Below are positions 1 to 8,865 of a stretch of DNA of 64,000 bases, one piece after another. Position 1 is the first letter of the stretch, and every line of letters starts with the position of its first letter. Source of the stretch: Parapedobacter luteus (GTDB lineage: Bacteria > Bacteroidota > Bacteroidia > Sphingobacteriales > Sphingobacteriaceae); assembly GCF_900168055.1 (NCBI RefSeq), contig NZ_FUYS01000007.1:62001-126000 (forward strand). Reading direction: 5' to 3'. Below the pieces are notes generated by a model. That model worked only from the letters and a program-made list of their open reading frames with translations, did no database searches and was not told where the DNA came from. Both the position numbers and the translations under genes were made by a program.

Positions 1-399
1 GGTCACACGATGCCCGTCACCTCACTTTGTTTTTCACCCGATGGACGTTTTTTGCTTACCGGTGGTCGCGATGCACAGTTGAACGTGTTGGATGCCGTAG
101 AAGGATTTTCGCTCGCTAAGGCATTTACCCCGCATTTGTTTACAGTCTATGCTATTAAATACCATCCCACACTGCCAATTTTTGCTACGGGCAGCCGGGA
201 TAAAAGCATCAAGATTTGGGGCGCAGATGATTTCAGATTATTGCGAATAATCAATGTTGAGCGGGGATTTGACAGCCATGTTCTTTCCATTAACGATATG
301 GTCTGGAATAGCTATAGAAACCAGCTTGTGTCGGTCAGCGACGATAAGCAAGTGATGGTTTGGGAGATCGCCCCTCAACAGTCGGACAAGTTAAGATAA
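1..399 (+). CDS. WD40-repeat protein, 3' end only
   Basis: This is the C-terminal part of a beta-propeller protein. The frame is open from base 1 (codons GGT CAC ACG precede the first ATG at 10), so the start lies outside the window. Typical WD40 blade signatures are visible: 'FSPDGRFLLTGGRD' near the start, 'ATGSRDKSIKIW' in the middle and 'SVSDDKQVMVWE' at the end, giving about three blades. WD40 propellers are scaffolds and the partner cannot be deduced. The stop codon overlaps the convergent methionine sulfoxide reductase gene by 9 bp. Confidence 0.85.
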   Translation, partial: GHTMPVTSLCFSPDGRFLLTGGRDAQLNVLDAVEGFSLAKAFTPHLFTVYAIKYHPTLPIFATGSRDKSIKIWGADDFRLLRIINVERGFDSHVLSINDMVWNSYRNQLVSVSDDKQVMVWEIAPQQSDKLR

Positions 400-861
400 T
401 AAGTTTACGATTTGCGCCAAATAACGCGCATCGACCTCATCGAAATGGTTGAGGTATTCACTGTCCACATCCAGCACAGCAACAACTTCCCCCGCGCGAG
501 TGACCGGTACAACGATTTCCGATTTAGACAGCGAACTACAGGCAATATGGCCCGGGAAAGCGTCGACATCCGGCACAATGATGGTTTCTTTGCGTTCCCA
601 AGCGGATCCACATACCCCCTTACCTTTGGCGATGCGTGTGCAAGCCAGCGGCCCTTGGAAAGGTCCGAGTACCAATTCGTCTCCTTTAACGATATAGAAG
701 CCCACCCAGAAGAAATCGAACTGGGCCCTGAGCACCGCTGATAGGTTGGCCATGTTGGCCACGAGGTCTTCTTCGCCTGCTACCAGCGCTTCCAGCTGAG
801 GGAGCAGCGCTTGGTATTGTTCTTCTTTAGTGCCAGAAGCAAAATTAAATTCTTCAGCCAT
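391..861 (-). CDS. Free methionine-(R)-sulfoxide reductase, GAF-domain type (fRMsr)
   Basis: A cytoplasmic 156-residue single-GAF protein that reduces free methionine-R-sulfoxide, in the family of E. coli YebR/MsrC. The three family cysteines are present: Cys74 in 'PLACTRI', Cys84 in 'KGVCGSAW' and Cys108 in 'HIACSS'. The surrounding motifs 'FFWVGFYI' and 'LDVDSEYLNHF' are also typical. The ATG at 861 is preferred because it gives the normal family length. The frame stays open 33 codons further upstream, but that extension does not resemble the family and runs into the neighbouring hexosaminidase gene. It complements the protein-bound MsrB encoded at 45.5 kb. Confidence 0.9.
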   Translation of the reverse strand: MAEEFNFASGTKEEQYQALLPQLEALVAGEEDLVANMANLSAVLRAQFDFFWVGFYIVKGDELVLGPFQGPLACTRIAKGKGVCGSAWERKETIIVPDVDAFPGHIACSSLSKSEIVVPVTRAGEVVAVLDVDSEYLNHFDEVDARYLAQIVNLLS

Positions 862-880
862 GGTGTATGATTTTAGCGTG

Positions 881-2764
881 TTACTTTGCAGTTGTTTCGG
901 GCGATTTGCTGTTGATAATAACCGCGCGGACATAGTTGCTGTGTCTTCCTGAAGGCGCAACCACTATAGCTTTAAATACCCGCTCTTTGCCTTTGGGTAC
1001 AACCACTGTTACTCCGTCTCGGTATTCGAGGTCGGTATCTGTGGGGTTGAAGTTGTTAATGGTGTAATAGATCTTGCCCCCTAAAACCGAAGGTTGAAGC
1101 CCTTTGAATACATATTCGCTGGCATAAATGACGGTGTCTTTCAGCCCGATGACTTCCGGGACGCGATACACCGTTTCCGTTTGGTCTATTTTGGCGAGAT
1201 GTGCCGGCACGCGCACTTCCGAAAAATCTTTCCAGTTTTTGCGATCAGGGGTTGTCCATGCGATTTCCGAGAGGGCATATAGGCGCGGTAATAGCATGAA
1301 CTCCACTTTTCTGTCGGTTTCCATGTATTCGGTCCACATATTTGCTTGTACACCAAGGATGTGCTTTCGCTCAGCTTCCGAAAGTGCTTTGGGGGTTGGG
1401 TCCGCTGCGTACACTTTTTCCAATGGAGCGTAACCGCCGATATTCAACGGTTCACGGTGTGTGTCGGGCCCCTGTTTGTTATCGAAATAAAGCCCATAGG
1501 TATGAGCCGTCATAATGACGTCATGACCTTGCTTAGCGGCAGCCCTGGCGCCTTCGTCGCCTCGCCAACTCATCACCGTCGCGTTGGGCGCTAAGCCTCC
1601 TTCCAATATTTCATCCCAGCCAATGATACGGCGCCCCTTGGCGTTGATATATTTCTCCATCCGTTGGACGAAATAGCTCTGCAGCTCGTGTTCGTCTTTC
1701 AGCCCTTCATTTTTCATGCGCTTTTGGCAGTATGGGCAAGCCTGCCAGCGCGTCTTAGGGCACTCGTCTCCCCCGATGTGGATGTATTCACTGGGGAACA
1801 GTTCAATAACCTCATCAATGACGGCTTCCAAAAAGGCAAAAGTCTCTTCTTTGCCTGCACAGAATACATCATCGAATACGCCCCAAGTCTCAGCGGTTTT
1901 ATAAGGCCCCGGGTTATCACCACATCCCAAATACGGATAGGATGCCAGCGCAGCTAACGCGTGGCCGGGCATCTCAATTTCGGGGACAACATTTACATAG
2001 CGTTCCGCAGCGTAGGCAACCACTTCCCGGATCTCGTCCTGCGTATAGAATCCGCCGTAAGGTGTCGCATCATAGTCGCCCTGCTGTTTGTTGTTGCCGA
2101 TGAGTGTTTGCGCACGGTAGGCGCCTACCTCGGTCAGTTTAGGGTATTTTTTAATCTCGATGCGCCAGCCTTGGTCTTCAGTAAGGTGCCAATGGAAATT
2201 GTTAAGTTTATAGGCCGCAATAAAATCGATATATTTTTTAATGAATTCGATAGGAAACAGGTGTCTGCACACGTCGAGGTGCATGCCGCGGTAGCGATAA
2301 CGTGGTTCATCCCTGATGGTGACAGCAGGAATGGCCGGTTGGGCATCGTCCTCTTTTGGCAGCAATTGCGTCAATGTCTGCATCGCATAAAACAGCCCAG
2401 CGTTTTTACCTTGCAGGTGTACCCGGTCCGGCGCTACAACCAGTGTGTACGCCTCGTCATTCGGTAGCCCTTCGGTTCCTTTCGAGGAAAAATAGATAAC
2501 GGATTCCCCCACTGCCTCGCGTTTGACGGGAAGGGTGATCTGCAAGGCTTCCCGGACATAGTCACCGAAAAATTCAGCTACTTTTTTGTCAGATTCGCTG
2601 TCGTATCCGATGGTGGTCGACGCATTGATGACAAATCGGCCCGGTTGTACCGAGATTTCCGCGGGAGCCGGGATGATGGTAAGATTCGGTGCCTGTTGTT
2701 GAGAACGAGCAACGAGGGTGCACAAAGCGATAATGAAGATTGGCGATAGGTGTTTAGCAAGCAT
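881..2764 (-). CDS. Secreted beta-N-acetylhexosaminidase, glycoside hydrolase family 20
   Basis: A 627-residue exo-hydrolase removing terminal GlcNAc or GalNAc from glycans. It has a Sec signal peptide (about residues 1-22), a GH20b-type N-terminal domain (about 28-150), the catalytic TIM barrel (about 155-500) and a C-terminal beta-rich extension. The catalytic pair is Asp333-Glu334 in 'HIGGDECPK', and 'HWHLTEDQGWR' is the usual substrate-pocket strand. Its start is an ATG 162 bp from the divergent LacI gene. With no lipobox it is probably periplasmic or exported. It is the canonical GH20 of the locus; the second GH20 (11130) is a different subtype. Confidence 0.95.
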   Translation of the reverse strand: MLAKHLSPIFIIALCTLVARSQQQAPNLTIIPAPAEISVQPGRFVINASTTIGYDSESDKKVAEFFGDYVREALQITLPVKREAVGESVIYFSSKGTEGLPNDEAYTLVVAPDRVHLQGKNAGLFYAMQTLTQLLPKEDDAQPAIPAVTIRDEPRYRYRGMHLDVCRHLFPIEFIKKYIDFIAAYKLNNFHWHLTEDQGWRIEIKKYPKLTEVGAYRAQTLIGNNKQQGDYDATPYGGFYTQDEIREVVAYAAERYVNVVPEIEMPGHALAALASYPYLGCGDNPGPYKTAETWGVFDDVFCAGKEETFAFLEAVIDEVIELFPSEYIHIGGDECPKTRWQACPYCQKRMKNEGLKDEHELQSYFVQRMEKYINAKGRRIIGWDEILEGGLAPNATVMSWRGDEGARAAAKQGHDVIMTAHTYGLYFDNKQGPDTHREPLNIGGYAPLEKVYAADPTPKALSEAERKHILGVQANMWTEYMETDRKVEFMLLPRLYALSEIAWTTPDRKNWKDFSEVRVPAHLAKIDQTETVYRVPEVIGLKDTVIYASEYVFKGLQPSVLGGKIYYTINNFNPTDTDLEYRDGVTVVVPKGKERVFKAIVVAPSGRHSNYVRAVIINSKSPETTAK

Positions 2765-2804
2765 ATTTAGCTATTTTTTAACGTAGACAACCTGTATTCG
2801 GCGC

Positions 2805-2812
2805 CAAATATA
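2805..2812 (-). promoter_or_regulatory. Candidate -7 element for the GH20 gene
   Basis: On the minus strand this reads TATATTTG, a full match to the Bacteroidota -7 consensus TAnnTTTG. It lies about 40 bp from the ATG at 2764, giving a leader of roughly 35 nt. The -33 region only has a weak TGTG-like sequence, so the call rests on the -7 box. Confidence 0.4.
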
Positions 2813-2877
2813 GCAATCGCATTGTATAATGTTTCACATGCAGTGCATTTTGAAGGTGGTCCGAATAATGGCAAATT

Positions 2878-2906
2878 TTGGAAATTCGCTAAAACGTTTA
2901 TTTTTG
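2878..2906 (+). promoter_or_regulatory. Candidate promoter of the LacI-type regulator
   Basis: TTG at 2878-2880, an 18-bp spacer, then TATTTTTG at 2899-2906, matching the Bacteroidota pattern TTG-N(19-20)-TAnnTTTG. The regulator start codon is at 2926, so the leader would be only about 12-15 nt. No copy of the palindrome found upstream of susC is present here, so autoregulation through that site is not evident. Confidence 0.45.
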
Positions 2907-2925
2907 GCCTACCATATCAGAGGCT

Positions 2926-3999
2926 ATGAAGAAAGAACGCGCCGAAGGCCAACTATCGGGGGTTAAGGAGATTGCCCGGCGAGCTGGAGTGTCGATTGCC
3001 ACGGTAGATCGTGTGATCCACAACCGAAAAGGTGTATCGGAAGCCACCCGGCAGCGAATCAATGAGATTATTGAAGATATTGGCTTTCAGCCGAATATTT
3101 TAGCCAGTAGATTGGCTTCAAAGAAGACAAACCGATTTGCGGTCCTGATTCCCAACGCCAGCGAGACAGACTATTGGGAAGCACCCCGTAAGGGGGTTGA
3201 GCGAGCCTATCAGGAAATCAAGCAGTACGGTATTCAATTAGAACAGTTCCTTTTCGATTTAAATGACAAAACGACCTTCGCTAAGCACGCAACCACGATT
3301 TTGGATGGTGACTTTGATGGAGTGGTGCTGGCTCCGTCCTTTGTAAATGAGGCGAGAAAGTTTACGGCGGCCTGCGAATCCAGAAAGATTCCTTATGTAT
3401 TCGTTAACTCAGATGTGCCCGGTGCGGAGAGCTTGGCGTATGTTGGCCCTCATTTGTTCAAAAGCGGACGCTTGGCAGGGCAGTTGATCCGTTTCGGCGT
3501 CAAAAGTGGTAAGGTGCTGCTCGTGAATATTTCTAGGGAAATCGACGCTTATCACCATTTATTGAGAAAAGAAGAGGGATTCCGGTCATATATCAATAGA
3601 ACAAACAAAAAGAATAGCGTCATCCATATCGAAAAAATTGACATCACGGTCACAAATGATAAGGCTGTTGGCGAAGCAGTGGGAGCTGTATTGGAGGCGC
3701 ATGCCGACGTTGCCGCCATTTTTGTGACCAATTCACGCGTGCGTAGCGTTGCAAAGTACCTTCGCAAACGCCGGAAGAACAAGCTCACCCTTATTGGCTA
3801 TGACCTGATCGAGGAAAATATTGGTTACCTTACGGAAGGGACAATTGACTTTTTGATAGGGCAGAAACCAGAAGAGCAAGGATATTTAGGGCTTATGGTG
3901 TTGTTCCAGGCCGTTGTAATGGGTAAAAAGATTGACAAAGAACAATACATGCCGATAGACATTATTACTAGGGAAAACGTCGAATTTTACAAAAATTGA
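2926..3999 (+). CDS. LacI-family transcriptional regulator of the hexosamine locus
   Basis: A 357-residue DNA-binding regulator with an N-terminal LacI helix-turn-helix (about residues 12-60) and a periplasmic-binding-protein-like sugar-sensing domain (about 70-350). The HTH reads 'VKEIARRAGVSIATVDRVIHN': the recognition helix has Asp28 where most LacI proteins have Ser (TVSRVL). It lies between the divergent GH20 gene and the susC operon, in the same direction as susC but separated from it by 341 bp holding three palindromes. Inference: it controls the operon, with a hexosamine-derived sugar or sugar phosphate as effector. Confidence 0.9.
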   Translation: MKKERAEGQLSGVKEIARRAGVSIATVDRVIHNRKGVSEATRQRINEIIEDIGFQPNILASRLASKKTNRFAVLIPNASETDYWEAPRKGVERAYQEIKQYGIQLEQFLFDLNDKTTFAKHATTILDGDFDGVVLAPSFVNEARKFTAACESRKIPYVFVNSDVPGAESLAYVGPHLFKSGRLAGQLIRFGVKSGKVLLVNISREIDAYHHLLRKEEGFRSYINRTNKKNSVIHIEKIDITVTNDKAVGEAVGAVLEAHADVAAIFVTNSRVRSVAKYLRKRRKNKLTLIGYDLIEENIGYLTEGTIDFLIGQKPEEQGYLGLMVLFQAVVMGKKIDKEQYMPIDIITRENVEFYKN

Positions 4000-4116
4000 A
4001 CAATAATTCGTGTCTCCGCGGCCGGGTGCTTCCGGATATTTTTTCTCGCGATCACATGCGTTTGCGTAACTTTTTTCAAAATAAGTTGCAGAAATAAAAA
4101 TTAATGCGGTATTTAG

Positions 4117-4130
4117 CGGGTACGTTACCG
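4117..4130 (+). promoter_or_regulatory. Operator-like palindrome, copy 1
   Basis: Sequence CGGGTACGTTACCG, an imperfect palindrome centred on CG. It is identical to copy 2 over 17 bp (4116-4132). The central CG and 14-bp dyad suit a LacI-type dimer, and the adjacent gene encodes such a protein. The binding assignment is inference. Confidence 0.6.
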
Positions 4131-4205
4131 TTAACCATTATAGACCTCATATATTAATAGAGGCGAAGGCTGTAATTGTTTTGATGCGTTTCAATTCGTT
4201 TTCTG

Positions 4206-4219
4206 CGGGTACGTTACCG
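4206..4219 (+). promoter_or_regulatory. Operator-like palindrome, copy 2
   Basis: Sequence CGGGTACGTTACCG, identical to copy 1 and starting 89 bp after it. The flanking bases agree only at the preceding G and the following TT, so the conserved unit is about 17 bp. Confidence 0.6.
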
Positions 4220-4287
4220 TTTGGGATTGTGCGGCAGATAGCGCAACTTAGATAAGATGCTTTACTTTAAATACATGTTTCTTTTTT

Positions 4288-4301
4288 CGGGTACGTACCC
4301 G
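4288..4301 (+). promoter_or_regulatory. Operator-like palindrome, copy 3 (perfect dyad)
   Basis: Sequence CGGGTACGTACCCG, a perfect 14-bp palindrome 82 bp after copy 2 and 40 bp before the susC start codon. A bound repressor here would block transcription or early elongation. The three-site layout would also allow looping. It is probably the strongest of the three sites. Confidence 0.65.
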
Positions 4302-4340
4302 TACTTAAATTCGCAAATAACTAAACTAAAATGATGTTGT

Positions 4341-7300
4341 ATGATCAAGGGAAACAACAACCGTCTGCTGTTATTTTTTACCGGAAATAAAAAATTTGCA
4401 GCACTCATCATCGTTTTCATGGTCGGCTTGCTTACAGTGGATGATGTAGCTGGTCAGGAAAATACCGTTCGAGGCAGGGTGACAGACCTTGCGGACGGTC
4501 GCGCCATTGAAGGTGCGAATGTCGCTATCAAAGGGACTGCGGGGGGAGGCAGCACCGACGCTACCGGCTACTATATGTTGCAGGGCGTTTCAGCTGGTGA
4601 TGTGCTTGTTTTTAGTTCTGTGGGTTATGATACAAAGGAAGTCACCGTTGGATCGCAGACAACGATAGACGTTGCTTTGGCTGAATCTATCAACCTCTTG
4701 GAGGAAACAGTCGTAGTCGGCTACGGTCGTCAGAAAAAACGCAATCTAACTGGGTCAGTCGTGTCCGTCGGCAGCGAGGAGATCGCCAAAACTGCACTGC
4801 AAGATCCGATTTCTGTACTTCAAGGACGTGCTGCGGGCGTTCAGGTAACGTCCAATTCGGGTGCCCCCGGAGGCGAAATGACGATCCGGGTCCGCGGTAA
4901 TTCGTCGTTGAATTCGGGTAATAATCCGTTATTCGTGGTTGATGGAATCCCCATCGAATCCGGTTCGTTATCTTCCTTAAACGGTACAGAAAACTTCGGT
5001 TTGAATCCGCTGGCAGACATCAATCCCGGAGACATTGAGTCTATCGAAATCCTAAAAGATGCGGCTTCTACCGCCATTTATGGTTCGCGGGCGGCGAATG
5101 GCGTGGTCATGATCACGACGAAACGCGGCGCCGAGGGCAAAGCACAGGTGAATCTGACCGTGAATAGCGGTATCAGCGAGTTGACACGCAAGTTGAGCGT
5201 GTTGAATGCAAGCCAATACAGAGACGCTGTGATGGAGTCCTATATGAATATGGATAACCCTGAACAGCCGTACTGGACCGTGGTGGACTCGCTTAATCCG
5301 ATGAATAACGGTGATGTAGATTGGCAAGACGAACTGATGCGAGCTGCTGGGCAATATCAGGTCAACCTGGCTATCCGGGGTGGTACCAAAAACACCCAGT
5401 ATGCCTGGAGTTCCTCGTATCTCGACCAAGATGGTATTATCATCAACTCGAACTACAAGCGTATCACATCGCGGTTGAATGTAGATTTTAATGTTACGGA
5501 TAAATTAAAAATAGGGCAAAGCATTTCTTACACAAATGGCCTGAACAATCGGATTAACGCAGGTGGCACTGGAAATCTAAGCGTCATACGCGAGTTGTTG
5601 GTGCGGCCGCCTATCATGTCTATGTACCTTCCCGATGGCTCATTGAACGGCTATTCTTTGGGAAGGCGTAACCCTGTCGGTATCGCGTTACATGCCACAC
5701 ATTTGAATAAGAGCAATCGGATCGTCGGTAGCCAGTATCTGGAATATCAGATTATTGAAGGGTTGAAGTTCAGGAGCAACCTGAATTTCGATTTCACCGC
5801 TATGAAAGAAGATGAATTCATGCCCTCGATCCTGGATTACCGCGAAGGGTATAATACCGGTGCTGTACGTAGCATCAATAACCTGACTTGGGGAAATGAG
5901 AATTTTTTCCAGTACGACCGCACATTTGGTGATGGGCATCATGTGGGAGGTGTTGCTGGGTTCAGCTTCCAAAATTGGCGATACGAACGGACAGGATTGA
6001 ATGGATCATTTTTCCCAAGCGATGACATCCGTACGCTGAATGCTGCAAGCGTAATTTCCAACAAAGATGCAAACGGGATGGATATAAACGTGGCTTCGGA
6101 GCACGCGATGCTGTCTTATTTCGGAAGGGTGATGTACGACTACCAAGGTAAGTACCTCGCCGAGATAAATCTCCGGGCAGACGGCTCATCACGTTTCGGA
6201 CGTGATAAGCGGTTTGGTTATTTCCCATCAGCGTCAGTAGGCTGGCGCTTCTCCGAAGAAGGACTCTTCAATGATCTGAGCTTCCTGAACGACGCGAAGC
6301 TCCGGTTTAGTATTGGGTCGACGGGCAATGAAGCTATCGGCGATTACACGTCACAAGGGGAGTTTCTGGTTGGGACAAACTATTTGGACTATTCCGGCGC
6401 TGCGCCGACTGTGATGCCCAATGCTGCATTGACATGGGAAACGACCACGCAGTATAACGCTGGGTTGGACATCGCCTTATGGGCCAATCGCCTAATCTTG
6501 AATGTCGACGCATACCTTAAGGATACCCGTGACTTACTGTACAGCGTGCCGATACCCAGGGAAACCGGATTTGCATCCATCACCCAAAACATCGGTAGTA
6601 TCCGAAACAGGGGCATTGAATTTTTGGTGACAAGCCGGAACCTCGTTGGCGAATTCCAGTGGAGCACCAATTTTAATATCAGCGCAAATCGTAATAAGGT
6701 GATATCGCTGCCTGAAAATGTGCTCACCAATGGCTTTATCCAGAACGGGGCTTACCACATCCTGAAAGAAGGATTACCCATCGGGATTTTTTACGGGTGG
6801 AGGTTCGATGGTGTATATGCCCGGGACGAAGACAATGTCAATGGAGTCACTCACGGTGCACAAGGTCCTGTGTTCGCAGGAGGTGATCCCATCTGGCACG
6901 ATCTGAACGGCGATCATATTATTGATCAGAACGATCGCCAAATCATCGGAAATGCCGAGCCTAATTTCTTTGGCGGGATATCCAATGATTTTTCTTATAA
7001 GAACTTTTCGCTGAATATATTCTTCCAGTTTTCACAAGGCAATGATATATACAGTGAGATCAATCATCAGCGCAATGCGATTGTCCGCTACAACAACCTT
7101 TCTACAGATGCGTTGCGGCGGTGGAGGCAGCAAGGCGACATTACCGACTTCCCGAAACTCATACGTGACGACCCAAAACAGTCTGACAGTAGGGTTCAAA
7201 GCAGGTGGGTTGAGGACGGTTCGTACATCAAGTTGAAGAATGTCAACCTCCGGTACCGTTTTGCGCCGAGCCTGATTGACCGGATTGGCCTGAGGCAATT

Positions 7301-7457
7301 GGAGGCATTCGTGACGGCAACCAACCTGATCACTTGGACCAAGTACACGGGCTTCGACCCGGATGTAAATTCATATGCCGGATTGCGCGTGGGCGTGGAT
7401 GAAGGATCGTACCCGCAAAACCGGTCGTTTATTTTCGGAATCAATATTGGGCTTTAA
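4341..7457 (+). CDS. SusC/RagA-type TonB-dependent outer-membrane transporter
   Basis: A 1038-residue outer-membrane importer of oligosaccharides, energised by TonB. Residues about 1-38 form a long signal peptide, 42-113 a carboxypeptidase-D-like domain ('VRGRVTDLADGRAIEGANV'), and 'EETVVVGYG' (121-129) is the TonB-box region. The plug follows ('LQGRAAGVQVTSNSGAPGG', 'NPLFVVDGIP'), then a beta-barrel ending in 'FGINIGL'. It heads the operon and is followed 11 bp later by its SusD partner. Substrate specificity cannot be read from sequence; the neighbours point to N-acetylhexosamine glycans. Confidence 0.95.
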   Translation: MIKGNNNRLLLFFTGNKKFAALIIVFMVGLLTVDDVAGQENTVRGRVTDLADGRAIEGANVAIKGTAGGGSTDATGYYMLQGVSAGDVLVFSSVGYDTKEVTVGSQTTIDVALAESINLLEETVVVGYGRQKKRNLTGSVVSVGSEEIAKTALQDPISVLQGRAAGVQVTSNSGAPGGEMTIRVRGNSSLNSGNNPLFVVDGIPIESGSLSSLNGTENFGLNPLADINPGDIESIEILKDAASTAIYGSRAANGVVMITTKRGAEGKAQVNLTVNSGISELTRKLSVLNASQYRDAVMESYMNMDNPEQPYWTVVDSLNPMNNGDVDWQDELMRAAGQYQVNLAIRGGTKNTQYAWSSSYLDQDGIIINSNYKRITSRLNVDFNVTDKLKIGQSISYTNGLNNRINAGGTGNLSVIRELLVRPPIMSMYLPDGSLNGYSLGRRNPVGIALHATHLNKSNRIVGSQYLEYQIIEGLKFRSNLNFDFTAMKEDEFMPSILDYREGYNTGAVRSINNLTWGNENFFQYDRTFGDGHHVGGVAGFSFQNWRYERTGLNGSFFPSDDIRTLNAASVISNKDANGMDINVASEHAMLSYFGRVMYDYQGKYLAEINLRADGSSRFGRDKRFGYFPSASVGWRFSEEGLFNDLSFLNDAKLRFSIGSTGNEAIGDYTSQGEFLVGTNYLDYSGAAPTVMPNAALTWETTTQYNAGLDIALWANRLILNVDAYLKDTRDLLYSVPIPRETGFASITQNIGSIRNRGIEFLVTSRNLVGEFQWSTNFNISANRNKVISLPENVLTNGFIQNGAYHILKEGLPIGIFYGWRFDGVYARDEDNVNGVTHGAQGPVFAGGDPIWHDLNGDHIIDQNDRQIIGNAEPNFFGGISNDFSYKNFSLNIFFQFSQGNDIYSEINHQRNAIVRYNNLSTDALRRWRQQGDITDFPKLIRDDPKQSDSRVQSRWVEDGSYIKLKNVNLRYRFAPSLIDRIGLRQLEAFVTATNLITWTKYTGFDPDVNSYAGLRVGVDEGSYPQNRSFIFGINIGL

Positions 7458-7468
7458 ATCACACACCG

Positions 7469-8842
7469 ATGAAGACAATTATAAAGAAAATTGGGGCATT
7501 GACCGTCGTGGCGGTGATGGCCTCTTGTGCGGATACCCTGTTGGACAAGGAGCCGATCAGTAACTTTTCTGCGCAGGGTTTTTATAAAAATACCAGCGAC
7601 GCGCAGGCGGGCGTTTATGGCATCTATAATGCATTCCAGTCGGCCTTTCGTTTGAATTTCGCCCTGTGGGGTGAAGGCCGCGCTGATGCTGTGGGTTCGA
7701 ACGCTGTAGGGGATCCGGCCGCACTCCGGCAGAACACGTTGACTCCGATCATTAATTCTGCCAGATGGGACAACCTTTACACGGTAATCAGTAGGGCCAA
7801 TTATGCGATTAAGTATATTCCGCAGGTATTTGGTGGGGCGGATAGTCCGTTGCGAAACCAGTTATTGGGACAGGCATATGCCCTTCGCGCCATCGCCTAC
7901 TTCTATGCGGTGAGGGTTTGGGGCGATGTGCCGTTGATTCTTGAACCTTATGAAAGTATCGACCAGGAGCTATTTGTCCGCAAGACCGATCGCGAAGCTG
8001 TGTTGGACCAGATCGAGGAAGATTTGACGTTTGCTTCGGTTAATTGTGCTGCAAGCTACGGAGGCGAACGCGACAGGGTGCTGATCACGCGCGGCGGAGC
8101 AGATGCCTTTTTGACCCATGTATACATGTGGCGAAAAGACTATGCAAATGCCATCGCTGCCGCCGAGCGCGTTATGGATAATCCGCTATATTCGCTCGTG
8201 ACCATGGGCGATTGGACGAATGTTTTTGCCATAGGCCTTTCTTCAGAGAGTATTTTTGAGGTAGGCTACAATGAAGTCCAAACCAATTCGCTGCGGATTT
8301 TGTACGCTCTGGGTTCAGATAGTTATTATTTCCCCAGTGAGCGGTTTATGAATTCATTTGAGGAGGGTGACCTTCGAAGGCCCCGTATCTACGACATTAC
8401 GGCCGTACAGCCGCGTATGGTTTGGAAGTTTTTTGGCGAAGGATTCAATGATGAAAGTCCTGATCCTTCTGCGAATAATATTGTGCTGGTACGGTTGGCA
8501 GACATCATGCTGCTAAAAGCAGAGGCTCACGCGCGATCTGGCCAGCCGGAAGAAGCGCTGCCCCTCCTGAACGAAATCAGGGAGCGTGCGGGTTTGGCAT
8601 CACTCGACCAAGCTACGGCGGAATCGTTGTATGGCGATATCGAGTCAGCTATTCTGCATGAACGATCGATTGAGCTGTCGTTTGAAGGGCATCGGTGGTT
8701 CGATTTGGTACGCACTGGCCGGGCGATTGAAATTATGCAGCCCATCAACGGGCTGCGTGATGAGGCCAATATCCTGTGGCCAATACACGAGGAAGCCATC
8801 AACCGTAATCCCAATCTGGAACAAAATGAATTTTATAGATAA
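7469..8842 (+). CDS. SusD/RagB-family surface glycan-binding lipoprotein
   Basis: A 457-residue lipoprotein that caps the SusC barrel and binds the glycan at the cell surface. The lipobox is 'VMASC' with the lipidated Cys near residue 20. 'QAYALRAIAYFYAVRVWGDVPL' and the C-terminal 'SFEGHRWFDLVRTGRA' are standard SusD signatures around its TPR-like helices. It overlaps nothing and sits 11 bp downstream of susC and 23 bp upstream of the FAS1 lipoprotein start. Confidence 0.95.
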   Translation: MKTIIKKIGALTVVAVMASCADTLLDKEPISNFSAQGFYKNTSDAQAGVYGIYNAFQSAFRLNFALWGEGRADAVGSNAVGDPAALRQNTLTPIINSARWDNLYTVISRANYAIKYIPQVFGGADSPLRNQLLGQAYALRAIAYFYAVRVWGDVPLILEPYESIDQELFVRKTDREAVLDQIEEDLTFASVNCAASYGGERDRVLITRGGADAFLTHVYMWRKDYANAIAAAERVMDNPLYSLVTMGDWTNVFAIGLSSESIFEVGYNEVQTNSLRILYALGSDSYYFPSERFMNSFEEGDLRRPRIYDITAVQPRMVWKFFGEGFNDESPDPSANNIVLVRLADIMLLKAEAHARSGQPEEALPLLNEIRERAGLASLDQATAESLYGDIESAILHERSIELSFEGHRWFDLVRTGRAIEIMQPINGLRDEANILWPIHEEAINRNPNLEQNEFYR

Positions 8843-8865
8843 CCTCATTTTTGAGCTTTAAACGT

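Larger units (their letters stand above)
4000..4340 (+). promoter_or_regulatory. Control region between the LacI gene and susC
   Basis: A 341-bp AT-rich non-coding stretch. Close to the regulator's stop is a weak hairpin (CCGG arms at 4022-4025 and 4032-4035) followed by a T run at 4039-4044, a possible terminator. Three operator-like repeats follow, listed separately. I found no TAnnTTTG box at a convincing distance from the susC start; TAACTTTT near 4067 is the nearest match, so the susC promoter is not located. Confidence 0.5.

Noticed and set aside
4061-4074. TAACTTTT as the susC promoter -7 box
   Set aside because: It is one base off the consensus, about 270 bp from the start codon, and upstream of all three palindromes; not enough to call.
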